36,526 nt of DNA from Asparagopsis taxiformis (Eukaryota > Rhodophyta > Florideophyceae > Bonnemaisoniales > Bonnemaisoniaceae). The notes below the pieces were generated by a model. That model searched no databases, was not told the DNA's origin, and saw only the letters and a program-made list of their open reading frames with translations. A program made the position numbers and the translations under genes. Each line of letters starts with the position of its first letter. The stretch's first letter is position 1. Shown one piece after another: positions 10,801-19,336 of this stretch. The DNA lies in contig JALQPE010003177.1 of assembly GCA_030407315.1 (NCBI GenBank), forward strand, positions 1 to 36,526. The letters are read 5' to 3'.

Positions 10801-11470
10801 TCACACTCCACCAGGTACATGCCAGCCTTTCAATCACCATGTACCATAGAGACGCTACACTCCACACATCCTGTTGATCGTCCTGTGCTGTTCTCCCCAT
10901 CACTCCAGATACACTTTCCATCAGAACCTGCCCGAAACCCTTCTTGCCAATCTTCCCCTGTACCATATTTGCACAGATTCATTGCAGTGCAACGATCTCT
11001 TGTAGTCCTCAGTGTATTCATCAGAAATGCCCAACCAAACGACAGTCGTATACTAACTGGTTCCATCATGACAGGCCGTGAGATCGCTTTGGGAGCGCAT
11101 CATGTTTCCTCGTACAGTTTCTGCATCAACCTGAACTGGGCAATTAGCAGCCGTGTGAAACAATTGATGGAAACGAGTCCCAAAGTCCAGTAAAATATCG
11201 TGAGTCCAGTTCTACCTGCAGCTCCCCTGATTTCACACCCTTTTGCATCTTCCTTTCTATGGCACAGGCACTCACCAAACGCCACTCACATCATGACCAC
11301 CTCTGCACAACTCGTAGAACACACGCGGTATCCCATCCCCTCCGGCTGTATATCCAGCGATGATATCTCAGTGATTTCTCTCTCCGCTGGGCTACCAGTT
11401 GCCCGATTAATACTCGGACGCTCGCGTCGCATAGAAGCAGTATGGTTTCCAAACTTTTGCGGAAGAGGAA
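10801..11470 (-). pseudogene. Kinase-like remnant downstream of U gene A
   Basis: Read on the minus strand, broken frames give AEREITEISSLD (like an alpha-C helix), then KIGKKGFGQV (like the KIGDFG region) and QDVWSVASLWYMVIERLA (like subdomain IX, DVWS.G..LYEM). No intact HRD or DFG motif is present and stops occur throughout, so no function is expected. Parts of the same sequence follow U genes B, E and H. The kinase assignment is inference from three short resemblances; an unrelated remnant is possible. Confidence 0.3.
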
Positions 11471-11527
11471 CTGGTTCAGGCCTTTAGACAACAGACAACA
11501 ACAAGATGAAATGGATGAAAGTAGATT

Positions 11528-11533
11528 TTTATT
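11528..11533 (-). promoter_or_regulatory. Poly(A) signal AATAAA of U gene A
   Basis: The hexamer sits 27-32 nt after the stop codon on the minus strand, in a 3' flank that is nearly identical behind U genes A, B, C, D and E. Confidence 0.6.
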
Positions 11534-11559
11534 GCATTGTTCAAACAAAAATACTTCTT

Positions 11560-11898
11560 TCAGTTTCCTTTGTTCTTATTATTATTACTATTGTTTCTGG
11601 TACTACGCGACTTTTTTGCGCGATCATTTTTGTTTGTCTTCTGCGAAGACCACGAGCCAGTGGCTCGTTTCCGCTTACGCGGGTTGCTGACGTGAGGGGA
11701 CTTCTGGGGCTGGCCAGAAGCGGGAGCTTTTTGATTTTGCTCCTTTCCACCCACTGGAGAGTCTTTCTGAGCTTGAGCTTTTTTCTCTTGTCGCTCTTTG
11801 CGCTCCCTCTCCCTCCTCTCCTTGATCATGACGTCGAGCGGCTTATCGATATCGATGGGATACTCGATACGATGTTTGGGAAGGCGAAGGAGTGTCAT
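11560..11898 (-). CDS. U-family small basic protein, copy A (112 aa)
   Basis: The start is taken at 11898 because MTLLRLPKHRIEYPIDID aligns with the starts of copies B-E; the frame is open further upstream to 12063 but that part is promoter. Order of motifs: LRLPK at residues 4-8; YPIDIDKPLDVMIKERR at about 13-29; a Lys/Arg/Glu-rich helix; NPRKRKRATGSWSS at about 72-85; and an Asn/Lys-rich tail. The PLD.MIK motif resembles the UAP56-binding motif of export adaptors (ALY/REF, UIF), and RKRKR could be a nuclear localisation signal. I do not recognise the family by name. It differs from copy B by about one residue. A TATA element is at 12011-12018. Confidence 0.8.
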   Translation of the reverse strand: MTLLRLPKHRIEYPIDIDKPLDVMIKERRERERKERQEKKAQAQKDSPVGGKEQNQKAPASGQPQKSPHVSNPRKRKRATGSWSSQKTNKNDRAKKSRSTRNNSNNNKNKGN

Positions 11899-12010
11899 CG
11901 TTGCGTGGGTAAGAATATTGTTTGTTTCCACGTGTGTAGGTGAGTATAGTGGTGGATAGATTGTTGGTTGGGGATGAGACGGACAATGTGGGGATGGAAC
12001 GACTGTGAGG

Positions 12011-12018
12011 TTTATAAA
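12011..12018 (-). promoter_or_regulatory. TATA element of U gene A
   Basis: TTTATAAA lies about 113 bp upstream of the start codon at 11898. The same element at a similar distance precedes copies C, D and H. Confidence 0.55.
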
Positions 12019-12531
12019 TAAGATAGGGAAGAATGGGTGGAGTAGTTGGAGGGATGAATGCAATTTTGGGGAGAGGGAGGTGGGAGCAAATGATTAGGAA
12101 ATGTAGTATTAGATGTATCAGCTATCAGTGGAATGCTGGTGCAGCATAAAATGTTTTGCTTTGCATTGTAGGGCAAGCAGGAGTATCGAGGTTCAATAGA
12201 ACAGAGCGCATTGGAGTGGATGGGGATGCAGGCAATGGGAATTGAAATGAATTGTTGTGTCGGGCTAGAGTGACTCTGTGGTCTATTGCTTTAATTTAGT
12301 GTTGGGGGTGACAGTCTACAATACCCGGGGCGGGGATGGTGACGGGAGATGCAGATGTGCACGGCATAGGCAGGGATGGAATTTGATGGGAACTTTGTGT
12401 GACGAGGCGGCTGCTGCGGCGTCGGGCGAACGGGAAGGTGTGATCATTGCGGATGTGGTACCCAAGTGGGACGTGTGATGTGGAGTGGCAGAACCGGGGG
12501 GAGGCAGTGACGAAGCAAGGAAAAAAAAGGA

Positions 12532-12615
12532 TGGAGCTAGGGGGGATTGAACCCCCGACCTTCCGTATGCAAAACGGACGCGCTGAAATGTTTCCTACCA
12601 CTGCGCCATAGCCCC
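12532..12615 (-). tRNA. tRNA-Ala (TGC) with ~11-nt D-loop insertion
   Basis: On the minus strand the acceptor stem is GGGGCTA with TAGCTCC and the discriminator is A. The A box TGGCGCAGTGG and B box GGTTCAATCC are intact. The anticodon stem is TCCGT/ACGGA with loop TTTGCAT (anticodon TGC). The T-arm is GGGGG-TTCAATC-CCCCC. The D-stem GCGC/GCGC encloses a 19-nt loop instead of the usual 8-11; the extra part reads about GAAACATTTCA after GGTAG. Without it the gene would be a normal tRNA-Ala. This matches the D-loop ectopic introns known in red algae. A T8 Pol III terminator follows (12521-12528 on the plus strand). The second copy is at 32906-32989. Confidence 0.9.
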
Positions 12616-13560
12616 GCGTTGCTGCAAAATCGGATCCATCCCATTTTTATCCCAAATTAAAATATTCTCTTTTTCCAAAACCCTTCAAACGTCCACCCTT
12701 CCAAACACACTCATCATCCTCATTCCGCCATGTTTCCTCCAAACCCATGTGTTCCGCCCCTCCTTCCAATTTTGTGGCTCTACCTCAGCCTGCCACCACC
12801 ATAAAACATCCACCACCTCGCTCCGTCCCGTCACATCGTACCATCTATACACTCCACTTCATTCCTTGGAGAGGTCCATCCCACGAGTCAAACCATCCCC
12901 CACCATGGAATGGCACCCTCCTCCTATTCCGCGCTCCAGTTATATCAATATTCGAGCCTCGGGCAGTCCATATCTATCCAACAGGTTTTTCCTCCCAGTG
13001 GCTACTCTCTACATTACACCCGTGTAGACGTAGTGCCTATTGCACCATATATCATCACCACTGCAACACGCATAAGAAGCCCAGAGCCTGGATGACGATA
13101 TCCTCCCCCCGCTAAAATATCATGGCTTCTCTCACCCGTTGCACTGCCATAAAATCTCAGATTCTGCGTCCTCAACACGATTCAGGCAATGCGGTCCCTT
13201 CTAACACCTCACCTCCACGAAACTATGCTATTCATATATTTCACATTGCATGTCCGAGAAGCCTACCTCGGACTTCTCACCAGCAGCTTTCCTCTGCACT
13301 TTACCATCAAACACGAACAAATTCTTTCCAATATCTCACCCTCCTCGAACATCATCCCATTTCATGTCCGCACGCTATCCTCTTTCCCAACCCCCTGCCT
13401 CTCCTCTCATTCCTCCCTAAAATTTTCTCTACCACCTCATCCACCACCGTTGCTGTTCAAACCCCTATTTAAACCGTGTTCACATCCCGTACCTCCCTCT
13501 CCACTCTCATCCATATCTACCAAGCTCAACAGTTCAGCCTCATCCTCAATCCATCACGAA
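12616..13560. promoter_or_regulatory. CT-rich upstream region of S gene S1
   Basis: Nearly 1 kb of pyrimidine-rich plus-strand sequence leads to the S1 start codon. It has many overlapping open frames without motifs, as expected from base composition. CTATTTAAA at 13465-13473, about 90 bp upstream of the ATG, is the likely TATA element. The same layout precedes S2 and S3 although their upstream sequences differ from this one. Confidence 0.45.
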
Positions 13561-14187
13561 ATGAACTTCTTCTTCCTCACCCTCCTCCTCCTCCTGCTTG
13601 CATGTTCTGCCCATGCAACAACTCCCCTCACCAAACTCCCCAACGGCAACAGTCACAAAAATGATGTAGCAGTTGAACTCCAGGGGAATAGAAAAGCTAC
13701 ATTGTCACTGGAACGATCACAATCAGGAGTAGATCAGTACAAGGGTACAGACTTTGGCACAGATCCCAATTCAGAACCCGATGAAGGCACTGACGCCAGC
13801 ACCGCCGCCGATCCCATCATCGATCACCCCCCCTCCATCCGCCAAAACACAATTCGTCGCCCCTCCTTCCCCAAATCCTGCCCCTGCAAACAAATCAAAG
13901 CCCGCCCCGGCAAATGCTACTACTTCATCAACTCCCTCAAACCCAGAAACAAGTACAAGTGCAAGAGCCGTACATGCGTCCCCAGATACGTCTGCATCCC
14001 GCGCATTGTGGCCAAGAAAATTGCAAAGAAATTTGGCAAGAAACTGCTCATGTGCATTCGTCGTGTGACCAGGAAGAGGATTGTGCCGTGGATCAGGAAG
14101 GGGCGCAAGGGGTACTGCAAGTCTATTCGTACTCGTCGACGAGTGTTCTATGTTCCGTATGTGCGCAATTCGGGGCGGTCGCTATGA
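13561..14187 (+). CDS. S-family secreted cationic cysteine-rich protein S1 (208 aa)
   Basis: The start at 13561 gives a signal peptide (MNFFFLTLLLLLLACSAHA, cleavage likely after AHA). A pro-region of about 85 residues is rich in Asp/Glu/Thr near its end (GTDFGTDPNSEPDEGTDAS). The last ~102 residues begin at CPCK and contain eight cysteines (relative positions 1, 3, 13, 28, 33, 39, 59, 80), 34 Lys/Arg and no Asp/Glu. An acidic pro-piece before a very basic, disulfide-rich domain is typical of secreted cationic host-defence or matrix proteins, where it neutralises the charge before release; that role is inference. The 3' half of the gene is nearly identical to S2/S3 but the 5' half is unrelated. 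It converges on U gene F. Confidence 0.8.
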   Translation: MNFFFLTLLLLLLACSAHATTPLTKLPNGNSHKNDVAVELQGNRKATLSLERSQSGVDQYKGTDFGTDPNSEPDEGTDASTAADPIIDHPPSIRQNTIRRPSFPKSCPCKQIKARPGKCYYFINSLKPRNKYKCKSRTCVPRYVCIPRIVAKKIAKKFGKKLLMCIRRVTRKRIVPWIRKGRKGYCKSIRTRRRVFYVPYVRNSGRSL

Positions 14188-14979
14188 TTGAATGTGGGAA
14201 ACACACAACTGACGCGGTCGGGCGGCCAGATGGTTGAAACGGAAGGGCAGAAAGCGATCCGAGGGATGGAGTAGTCTGCTGCAAAAGCGTCGACTCTTTC
14301 TAGTTCTCTACGGATACGGCGAGGAGTGTAGGGATAGAAGCTTGGACGCGTGGTAGTTTACAAAGACATTGCAATCTGTGACTAAACAGGCATGATAAAG
14401 TTGAGACCATAATTCGTAGCCCCTGTAGTGCTCCCATTTTTTCCCTCCATTCCTCTCTCAGGATGGCATAATTTTCCATCTGTTGCATCTAGTGGTGTAC
14501 CCAATCTCCAGATCTAGCCAGCGCCAAAAGAAATCGACCCCGCACACCACAATGCATCCAACTCTGCTTCTACAACAAACTGTGCATGCAACCCCATTAT
14601 CTTTTCAATCCATCCATCCATCTATACCTGCGGAACCCCGGTCCCTCATTTCCCCAGAAGCTCTCATACTCTCGCCTTATACTAGCTCTCCCTACCAACG
14701 ACGAGCGCGTCGAAAGAAAGTCATATTGATGCGCGGCGATTGCCAGTCCCACCTTCTGTTTTCAGGTCGAGCAATCATTCGATGCATTGCTCTGAATCAC
14801 GGACTGCATGAATGGAAACATCTAGTTTCGATTATTGAGAGAGTGTTTACTCCTTTGGTACGGCAATACGGGGATGGTGATGCAGATGGTGCGAATCTGG
14901 TCACAGGGTAGGTGACGTCATGGGAAAACGACTCGAACAAGTCGAGATTGTGGTTGAACACAATGATGAAAATATTTTT
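14188..14979. other. Region between convergent S1 and F
   Basis: The first ~190 bp are the 3' flank of S1, shared with S2/S3. The rest contains a 142-codon plus-strand ORF (14483-14911) present in both R2 copies with one residue changed (Glu to Gly). It has no motif and its location between two 3' ends makes it doubtful. Confidence 0.35.
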
Positions 14980-15357
14980 TTATTTTTTGTTGCTGTCGCT
15001 TGTTTCTGCTACTCTGCTGCTACGATCACGCGTGTCCACGTCTGCCCGTGCCGCCCGGTACCGCCTTGTTCTGCGGTACTTTCTCGCACGCTCATTGCTG
15101 TTCGGCTTTGGAGCAGATGCGGGGCCTGTGACGCGCATCCTCTTGCGAGGATTACGCTTCTGCGGAGGCTGCGGGCTCGGAGCGGAAACAGGAGATGGTT
15201 GCTGCTGTTTCTTCTCTGCCGCTTCCTTTTGAGCCCTTCTTCTCTCGAGGCGCTCCTTCCGTTCCTTATCTTGGCGTTCCCTGATCATGTCGTCAAGGGG
15301 CCGATCGATATCGATGGGATATTCGATTTTGTACTTTGGGAATGTGAGAAGTTTCAT
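14980..15357 (-). CDS. U-family small basic protein, copy F (125 aa)
   Basis: Starts at 15357 with MKLLTFPKYKIEYPIDID. The UBM-like motif is YPIDIDRPLDDMIRERQ, which fits the PLDD.I form of UAP56-binding motifs better than copies A-E. It is followed by a Lys/Arg/Glu helix, a Pro/Gln/Ser linker, NPRKRMRVTGPASAPK and a tail rich in Arg-Ala-Asp-Ser containing NERARKYRRTRRYR. It is a divergent paralogue of A-E. A TTATAT element on the minus strand about 80 bp upstream is the likely TATA box. It converges on S1 with ~790 bp between the stops. The copy at 35355-35731 is broken. Confidence 0.75.
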   Translation of the reverse strand: MKLLTFPKYKIEYPIDIDRPLDDMIRERQDKERKERLERRRAQKEAAEKKQQQPSPVSAPSPQPPQKRNPRKRMRVTGPASAPKPNSNERARKYRRTRRYRAARADVDTRDRSSRVAETSDSNKK

Positions 15358-16139
15358 GGTGAACGGGTGGTGTGTTTGACGCGGGTCTGTAGCTGGAGGA
15401 TTGGTTGGTTGGTTGGTTGGTCGGCTGGCTGGGGTATGGGATATAAAAGGAACAATGGCTGCACTGAATGAGTGGGAATTAGAGGGGGAGAGTAGGGTGC
15501 AAAGGATTGTAAATTGCATTGTTCAATGATTGAGCTATCAATGAAATGATGCAGTTGGCTGCAATTTTCTGGGTGTGCACCACGAGGAATCGAATATTTC
15601 TGATTGTGAGCTGAACAGCGTGCGAGTACTTGCGTGGAGGGATCGGGCGGGTGGATGTGTTGACAGACAATTTCAATTTCCTTCTCAATACAATAAATGT
15701 AACGAGGTGCACCATATCACATCGCAATGTATCCAGTCGCGTTGGTTGTTGCATTGAGAGGAGATTTGCCCCCAATTGGGATGTACAGAAGTGGGAGAGA
15801 GAGGGAAGGGAGCAAATTTGTGAATACACACTGATGATACAGTACTGCGCTGCGCGAAGCAGAATTGGGCTAGTGATTATTTCAGCAGACAGGGGAGGGA
15901 ATTTGCGACTGTGCCAAGTTGTGTCGGTCGATCGGCTTCCAACTGAGCACCAATGCACGCTTGTGTTGTTGACGCAACGACGCATTCTCATCCGGGAGCA
16001 CAAGTTGGGATGATCGAACTTGGGCTGTCCAATAGACATGGAGAATGACTGCGAGGCGGCACGGTGCATGCGCATCTTGGTATGATACATGCGCAGTAGC
16101 CAATAGGTTGCTGAATAGGGGTATAAAAATGATTTATTT
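15358..16139. promoter_or_regulatory. Upstream flank of U gene F
   Basis: Promoter and upstream sequence of F, including the microsatellite above. Near the right end, a plus-strand GCCAATAGG and GTATAAAA (about 16122) look like a CCAAT plus TATA pair pointing right, but no convincing ORF follows. Confidence 0.35.
15401..15420 (+). repeat. (TTGG)5 microsatellite
   Basis: Five perfect TTGG units in the 5' leader of U gene F. The counterpart near 35780 is interrupted and shorter. Confidence 0.9.
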
Positions 16140-16674
16140 ATTTCGAGGTGCACAGCTGTCACGCCACCGCACTCTCATCATCTGTGTCCGTAATTCTTTT
16201 ATTCTCTATCCTGAGATTACTGGACTCGGTATTTGTCGTTCCTTCTGCTTACCGTGGACGGCGGCGTGGTCTTGTGACAGCCTGTCTCCAGTGAGTTCAG
16301 TGTGCGTAGTGACCGTGTGACGTGATGGTGAAACGCGATCTGGACAAGCCGCGCTGGTTCGACTGTGCAAACCACTGACCACTGGACATGGGGTGAACAT
16401 GATGCACGATAGTGGCGAGACAATTGATCTAAGTGGCCATCTGACGGCAACGAGTTGGTGCCATGAGGATGCTATGGGCTGCGCGATGTATTCTCGGAAG
16501 CCGCGCGAGGGCCATACGATGTAGCAGCGTGATATAGCCCTGCGTCGATGGCAAATTACCCTGCTATTGTAGGGAGAGCTGAGAGCAACGATGGCATCAT
16601 ATTCTTGAACGAGGTTTAGTAGGTTGGCATAATTGTTGGCACCTCTTCGAGGCCTCAGTGTAGAACTGGTCGCG
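16140..16674. other. Unassigned stretch between R2 and R3
   Basis: Single copy. It contains only short or motif-free open frames on both strands, for example minus 16206-16718. The plus-strand ATG at 16324 opens just 17 codons. I see no gene I can support. Confidence 0.35.
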
Positions 16675-16968
16675 AAATAACAAGGTTGGCGTTTCAACGC
16701 CTGTGGAGTTGCAATCATTTTTGGAGCACGAGTTTGTTCGTATCAACCAGGTATACGCCATGGGTGACGGAAACCAGAGACACAAACCGTCACGTCCAAT
16801 CTCTCTGTCAATGGCTCGAAACTGTGTTGTGCCCCTGTTCAGCACAATGCAGATTCTTAAATTCTCCTCAGTTCTAGCTAGAATCACTAAATCACTTTCA
16901 GGCGATGCAATCAGTGCAAAGTTCACTTCGAGCGGTAGATGAGGTGAAACATCTAATTGAGCACGCAT
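16597..16968 (-). CDS. Hypothetical protein in R3 (123 aa)
   Basis: MRAQLDVSPHLPLEVNF begins after a stop four codons upstream. The first ~95 residues, with alternating hydrophobic segments (DLVILARTEENLRICIVLNRG), look protein-like and are identical in R3 copy 2 (29349-29651), where the end differs because the repeat stops there. A 79-codon plus-strand frame (16703-16942) overlaps it. No family is recognised and either strand could be chance. Confidence 0.25.
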   Translation of the reverse strand: MRAQLDVSPHLPLEVNFALIASPESDLVILARTEENLRICIVLNRGTTQFRAIDREIGRDGLCLWFPSPMAYTWLIRTNSCSKNDCNSTGVETPTLLFRDQFYTEASKRCQQLCQPTKPRSRI

Positions 16969-17298
16969 GGTGTTGGGTTATGACCTACTCGTTCGGCTCT
17001 TCCCTTCTGGACACCACATCATTCTCCCATGTACTCCTCATCATTTCTGTCATTTCCTGCCACCAAATACTTCCAATACACATTCTTCTCACACCGATCC
17101 TGGTTCGTGTCTCTGCACACCTTTCCCATCCTATATGTACACTTTCCAGCCCTTCTCCCATCCCATCCCTCACCCCTCATCCATATCCATACTATTTCCC
17201 TCCTCCACCTTCACTCCTCTACTTCAACTTTTCTCCCACTCCCCATCTAAACTACACGCACATCAGAAACACACAAAGACCAAGCTGGGAAGATCGCC
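16675..17298 (+). repeat. Direct repeat R3, copy 1 (~0.62 kb)
   Basis: The block matches 29358-29981 at offset 12,683 with almost no differences. The left half holds an open frame on the minus strand (stop 16597, start 16968; listed separately). The right half is a CT-rich tract like the upstream regions of the S genes. The two copies run into different sequence on the right, so the leader is joined to different downstream DNA. Confidence 0.9.
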
Positions 17299-17602
17299 AT
17301 TTCGCGCAAAAGTATTCAAGAAGCGTACTGCTTAATCTGACTGACACCGAATGCTACAGTGATGCAGATATTGCAGATGGTGCTCAATGTATCTTCTGTG
17401 GATCAAGTGGTGTTGTCCTTTCAGGATGGAGTAGTCATTGTTCAGAAGGGTCCAACAGCAAATGTAGTACAACGCGGGGAGAGCGCAGCTGTGTATGTTG
17501 GATTATCTCCTAAGTGCAGTGATGGTGAGGGTGATTTTCTAGCGGTTTTTTGTGCGCTAATTTGCTCGCGTGTGCCTCGTAAATGCACCAATGAACCGGA
17601 AA
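17299..17602 (+). pseudogene. Remnant similar to 30345-30430
   Basis: About 80 bp (17325-17405) resemble 30345-30430, sharing CAATGTATCTTCTGTGGATC. On the plus strand an open frame from 17359 reads VVLSFQDGVVIVQKGP and onwards, which looks coding but matches nothing I know. The two remnants have different continuations, so they are probably diverged pieces of one lost gene downstream of the R3 leader. Confidence 0.3.
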
Positions 17603-17744
17603 TAGCATCGGTTGCAGTCTGTGCATCTATTGCTACACGATGTGCAGTCAACAAGGCTTTTATGAAGCTGTTTTGCACGGGCACTCACAAAATGCCACTC
17701 TCACCTCATAACCACATCTACACCACTCGTAGAGCACAGGCGTT

Positions 17745-17895
17745 ATCCTATCCCCTCCGGCTGTATATCCAGCGATGATATCTCAGTGATTTCTCTCTCC
17801 GCTCGGCTACCAATTGGCTCATCAGGATTCGGACGCTCGCGCAGCATAACAGCGGTATGGTTTCCAAACTTGTACAGAACAACTGGGTTCCACCC
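17745..17895 (-). pseudogene. Kinase-like remnant downstream of U gene B
   Basis: The minus strand reads SRAEREITEISSLDIQPEGIG, the same segment as in the remnant behind copy A, and stops soon after. Only the N-terminal part is present. The kinase label carries the same doubt as for the copy at 10.8-11.5 kb. Confidence 0.3.
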
Positions 17896-17969
17896 TTCAG
17901 AGGACAGACAACATGTGGACATGGATGAAAGTAGATTTTTATTGCATTGTTCAAACAAAAATACTTCTT

Positions 17970-18308
17970 TCAGTTTCCTTTGTTCTTATTATTATTACTA
18001 TTGTTTCTGGTACTACGCGACTTTTTTGCGCGATCATTTTTGTTTGTCTTCTGCGAAGACCACGAGCCAGTGGCTCGTTTCCGCTTACGCGGGTTGCTGA
18101 CGTGAGGGGACTTCTGGGGCTGGCCAGAAGCGGGAGCTTTTTGATTTTGCTCCTTTCCACCCACTGGAGAGTCTTTCTGAGCTTGAGCTTTCTTCGCTTG
18201 TCGCTCTTTGCGCTCCCTCTCCCTCCTCTCCTTGATCATAACGTCTAGCGGCTTATCGATATCGATTGGGTACTCGATACGATGTTTGGGAAGGCGAAGG
18301 AGTGTCAT
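17970..18308 (-). CDS. U-family small basic protein, copy B (112 aa)
   Basis: Nearly identical to copy A (one Glu to Ala change noted in ERQ.KK) with the same LRLPK, YPIDIDKPLDVMIKERR and RKRKRATGSWSS motifs and the same 3' flank with AATAAA. The promoter is homologous to that of C but clearly diverged. The TATA position reads TTTGTAGA (18419-18426) instead of TTTATAAA, so expression may be weaker or differently controlled. B and C are divergently arranged and with their promoters form a small inverted repeat inside the arm. Copy E (28595-28933) is its mirror image. Confidence 0.75.
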   Translation of the reverse strand: MTLLRLPKHRIEYPIDIDKPLDVMIKERRERERKERQAKKAQAQKDSPVGGKEQNQKAPASGQPQKSPHVSNPRKRKRATGSWSSQKTNKNDRAKKSRSTRNNSNNNKNKGN

Positions 18309-19336
18309 TCTCCGGGGGGTGTAGATTTTGTTCGCTGGAGGGTTTGAGGCTGGGTGTATTGATCAACAGATTTCTGGATGGGATGGGAGGACAATGTGGA
18401 GAAGGAAGGATAGAGGGGTCTACAAATGGGATGGGAAGGGTGGGTGAGCCGGGTGGAGTAATTGGGATGATGAATGCAATCTGGGAGGAGAGGGAGTTGA
18501 AAGTAAATGATTAGGAATTGTAGTATCAGGTGGATCATCTATCAGTGAAATGTTCGAGTTGTGTTGTTGTAGCATGAAATGTTTTGGATTGCAAGGGAGA
18601 TAGGAATTTCCATTTTCAATGCAACTGTGTGAATTGGAATGGCAGGGGTGTAGGCAGTGGTAATTGGAGTGTCGGGGGTATGTAGACTCGGGGAGAGTGT
18701 GGTGTTGAGCAGCGTTCAGGAATCTACTAAATTAGTGTCGACAACACAATGTGTGACAGCTTGGACTGTGCTAATTTAGAATTTGTCGACTCGTCTCCAG
18801 AACGTGCAACGTGAGAGACCACGGAGCGGAGTGCACTAGCCAATAGTGGGGAAGTAATGACCCCGCATCGTGTCACGCTGTTGGCATTTCAAAATGTTTA
18901 CATATTTCTGGTTTAATTTATTCCGTTGCAAAGTGGAAATGGTGTGGACGCCATTCATGAGCAGATTGCACTCCGATACCTACTCCCGCGAGCTTGATGC
19001 AGTGCACCAACTACCAATGCTGGATGTGTTGCATCCAATTTCATGAGAATTGAGTGCTCTCTCCAACCATCTGATTTTGTGGTGATGTTCGTCGGAGGCA
19101 CCACTTCTACGATAGATGATCCACCTGATACTACAATTACTAATCATTTACTTTCAACTCCCTCTCCTCCCAAATTGCATTCATCATCCCAATTACTCCA
19201 TCCGCCCTACACCCGGCTCGCCCACCCTTCCCATCCCATTTATAAACCCCTCTATCCTTCCTTCCCCACATTGTCCGCCTCACCCTATCCAACAATCTAT
19301 TGATCAATACACCCATCTCCACACCGTCAACGAAAA
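18309..19336. promoter_or_regulatory. Divergent promoter region between B and C
   Basis: The outer ~230 bp on each side are inverted copies of each other (promoters of B and C). The central ~570 bp are unique within the arm and contain CCAAT-type sequence near 18840 and AT-rich sequence near 18895-18930. No ORF is supported. Confidence 0.5.
19239..19246 (+). promoter_or_regulatory. TATA element of U gene C
   Basis: TTTATAAA lies about 95 bp upstream of the ATG at 19337, inside a CT-rich promoter. Confidence 0.55.

Larger units (their letters stand above)
10331..11624 (+). repeat. Direct repeat R1, copy 1 (~1.29 kb)
   Basis: The block is almost identical to 22538-23830 in the same orientation (offset about 12,208, with a few single-base differences and small indels). 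It contains a degenerate S-family domain, the kinase-like remnant and the 3' flank plus last ~20 codons of U gene copy A. The shared stretch ends inside the U coding region. Confidence 0.95.
11949..16139 (+). repeat. Direct repeat R2, copy 1 (~4.19 kb)
   Basis: The block matches 32324-36511 in the same orientation (offset 20,375 falling to 20,372 through small indels). It carries the promoter of U gene A, tRNA-Ala, S gene S1 and U gene F. Its left edge is only ~50 bp upstream of the U start codon, so copy A and copy H share an identical promoter but not a coding region. Confidence 0.95.

Noticed and set aside
11506..11943. Plus-strand frames across U gene A with hydrophobic translations, and the matching frames opposite B-E
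   Set aside because: They are antisense shadows of the Lys/Asn-rich U coding region (AAT and AAG runs read as Ile/Leu/Phe).
12747..13526. Overlapping plus-strand open frames of 60-122 codons upstream of S1
   Set aside because: They are Pro/Ser/His/Thr-rich in all three frames, as expected from CT-rich promoter DNA, and have no motif; the same is true at 33121-33526.
13914..14237. 107-codon Gln-rich frame over the S1 cationic domain
   Set aside because: Shadow frame of the conserved cysteine-rich domain; the signal peptide and family alignment fix the other frame.
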